Below are positions 62,393 to 64,000 of a stretch of DNA of 64,000 bases, one piece after another. Position 1 is the first letter of the stretch. Every line of letters begins with the position of its first letter. The DNA lies in NCBI GenBank assembly GCA_025093555.1, contig JAIWNF010000029.1, positions 186,001-250,000 of the forward strand, given 5' to 3'. The notes under the pieces were generated by a model. The model saw only the letters and a program-made list of their open reading frames with translations, made no database searches and was not told where the DNA came from. This stretch comes from Circinella umbellata. Lineage: Eukaryota > Mucoromycota > Mucoromycetes > Mucorales > Lichtheimiaceae. Made by a program: the position numbers and the translations under genes.

Positions 62393-63310
62393 ATGCGATT
62401 TTATGAATCGCCTCGATTTAAAACAACGTAAAAGATGTTTATTTTATTATTATTATTTCAAAGATAAATAATGGTAACAATTCATTATATTTATTAATGT
62501 ATTACAAATAGATTGAGCGAGCAGGAATGCACGAACGAGCTTGCTGATATTCTTAATAATAATACATCACCCAAAGTAGCTCGTTTACTTCAAGGCATTT
62601 TTACTCTTAATCCTCGAGCACTTAAAAGAGGTATTACTTGTCGACCATGTCATGGAACTGAACAACAAGTAAATAAATTTATATGTTTATATATAATATC
62701 ACTATTATTATTGTTATTAATGGCAAAGAACTATCTCAATATATTTCTGTTTTTTATAAAATAGTCAAGAATGGGTTATTATGATGGAAGATATCAACGG
62801 TTAGTTAAAAAAAAAAGTCATTCACTATTCAATATTAACTTGTAGATGAAAATGAATTAATGAAATATAATAAAGGATTGTATTATGTTGTGACAATATT
62901 CGATCCAAACAACAATTAGAGGAAACACTTATTCATGAACTTGTACATGCGTTTGATGCAACACGTACAGGAAAATTTACAAGTATGTGTCATCTTGTTG
63001 CATGTGGTGAAATACGAGCATCTGCTATTGGTAAAAAAAATGTTATATTTTTCCACGCGTCTCTTTTTCCAAGTAGTGTTATTATTAACCACCTTCACCC
63101 ATAATACAATTATTAGGACAATGTCATGATATTAAATCTGAATCCAAAAAACGAGCTTGTATATGGGATGATGCAGTTCGATCCACAGCTGTTCATTGTG
63201 GTGGCACAGATCTTGCTATGATTTTTGTTCAACAAGTATTTGATAATTGTTTTAAGGATACTGCACCTTTTACTCAACCAACGACTACATCATCCTCTTC
63301 ATCATCTTAA
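62393..63310 (+). CDS. ATP23: Mitochondrial inner membrane metalloprotease ATP23
   Basis: Five exons: 62393-62427, 62512-62668, 62765-62799, 62876-63030 and 63117-63310, giving 191 residues. The first exon (MRFYESPRFKTT) is the least certain; it was chosen because its donor gives the right phase. Motifs in order: ITCRPCHGTE, GYYDGRYQRIVLCCDNIRS, ETLIHELVHAFDATR with the zinc site HELVH, ACGEIRASAIGQC, KKRACIWDDAVRSTAVH, and a Ser-rich tail. These match the ATP23 family (M76) along its whole length. Known: ATP23 matures Atp6 and helps ATP synthase assembly in the intermembrane space; many cysteines suit oxidative folding there. It is convergent with the racemase gene, 105 bp apart. Confidence 0.9.
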
Positions 63311-63415
63311 AATCATCATATAAAATTTGTAATAATAGTATACATAGAACGAAATAATTTATATATAATAATACAACAATCATATACTATAAATCTGATA
63401 TATATGTATATTTAT

Positions 63416-64000
63416 TTACAATTTGGAAATTCCCACTGTATCAATAAAAGTACCCTTATTCAATAATTCACGAATCTTGGATTGAGGTACACCAAATTGA
63501 CTGAGAACTTCCATGGTGTGTGTACCAGGTTGTAAAAATGGATCATCATTACTATCTTGTTTTCTTGGATCATCATAATTGACTTGTTTAGCAGGTGTAC
63601 GAGATAAAATGGGAGCAGGTTGAGGTGGGGATGCTTTACGTGGCCATTGTTTTTCAGGTTCAGTTACCATGGATACATTAGGTATTTCTTCTCTGAATGA
63701 CAAGACAGGAGCAACACATGCATCGGTACCATCAAATTTTTCAGTCCATACAGCTTGTGTTTTAGTAGCAAATACATTGGCAAAGATTTCCTTCATTTTC
63801 GGCCAGGCATCACGATCATGTTGTTCAGGAAGATCTTTTGGATTTAATTCTAATCCTTTCAAAAATTGAGCATAAAATTGTGGTTCAATAGCACCACTAT
63901 GGGATAAAATAAAAATAAAAGTTAGATGGATAACAAGAATGATACTACACATATATAAGAGAATGACTATTGTTTGTTTTACTTACACAGACATGTAGCG
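63416..64000 (-). CDS. Alpha-methylacyl-CoA racemase family (CoA-transferase III), 3' part
   Basis: Runs off the right edge. Exons are complement of 63989-64000 and 63416-63896, joined over a GTAAGT intron to read YMSVGAIEPQFYAQFLKGL. Next come DRDAWPKMKEIFANVFATKT with the FDGTDACVAPVLS block, and a C-terminal PFLQPGTHTMEVLSQFGVP followed by an INxL-type end (GISKL). GAIEPQFY, the D-C-AP motif and the closing helix are characteristic of the C-terminal half of AMACR-type enzymes. Known: they epimerise 2-methylacyl-CoAs in peroxisomes or mitochondria. The terminal SKL is a canonical PTS1 signal, so peroxisomal import is likely. Confidence 0.88.

Overview
The window looks like a chromosome piece from an AT-rich, early-diverging filamentous fungus, probably Mucoromycota. 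The reasons are the short GT-AG introns (about 50-130 bp), the mitochondrial and DNA-repair genes of fungal type, a secreted proteinase-K-type subtilase family, and KDZ, LINE, pogo-like and PIF/Harbinger-like transposon remains. No bacterial signals (operons, Shine-Dalgarno sites) were seen. The species cannot be fixed from the sequence alone.

Layout. (1) 1-551: 5' part of a RING-finger gene running off the left edge. (2) 1530-24606: a subtilase gene array built from two abutting palindromes. IR1 (1814-16770) has arms carrying identical subtilase copies A and A' around a 794-bp spacer. IR2 (16771-24606) has 3207-bp arms carrying identical copies B and B' around a 1422-bp spacer. The order is A<- ->A' <-B ->B'. 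A and B are paralogues that also share upstream DNA. An orphan piece of B-type 3' flank at about 1530-1813 suggests that a fifth copy was lost on the left. (3) 24607-31000: transposon graveyard. It holds a 5'-truncated LINE with 13-bp target duplications, a broken KDZ transposase and a broken DDE-type transposase. (4) 31364-37378: a compact block of intact spliced genes: an Mpv17/Sym1-like membrane protein, a Q/S/P-rich protein of unknown function on the minus strand, an XRCC4-like NHEJ factor, and a mitochondrial peroxiredoxin. (5) 37400-60400: gene-poor DNA. It holds a protein-kinase pseudogene, a third inverted repeat (IR3; arms about 39496-41565 and 54525-56571, roughly 13 kb apart) with two F-box-type pseudogenes, a broken RG-rich gene, miniature inverted-repeat elements, minisatellites and further decayed ORFs. 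(6) 60467-64000: an intact gene block: a wax-synthase-type membrane acyltransferase (minus), ATP23 mitochondrial metalloprotease (plus), and the 3' end of an alpha-methylacyl-CoA racemase family gene (minus).

The intact housekeeping genes do not form a pathway. Several act in mitochondria or lipid metabolism (Sym1-like, peroxiredoxin, ATP23, racemase, acyltransferase). The subtilase array is the accessory part and would raise the dose of secreted protease. The most unusual observations are the nested palindromes with locally perfect arms, and the abundance of the palindromic hexamer TACGTA outside genes. In five comparisons between duplicated sequences it appears as an exact CGTA gain or loss at a TA, which resembles a Tc1/mariner-type excision footprint.
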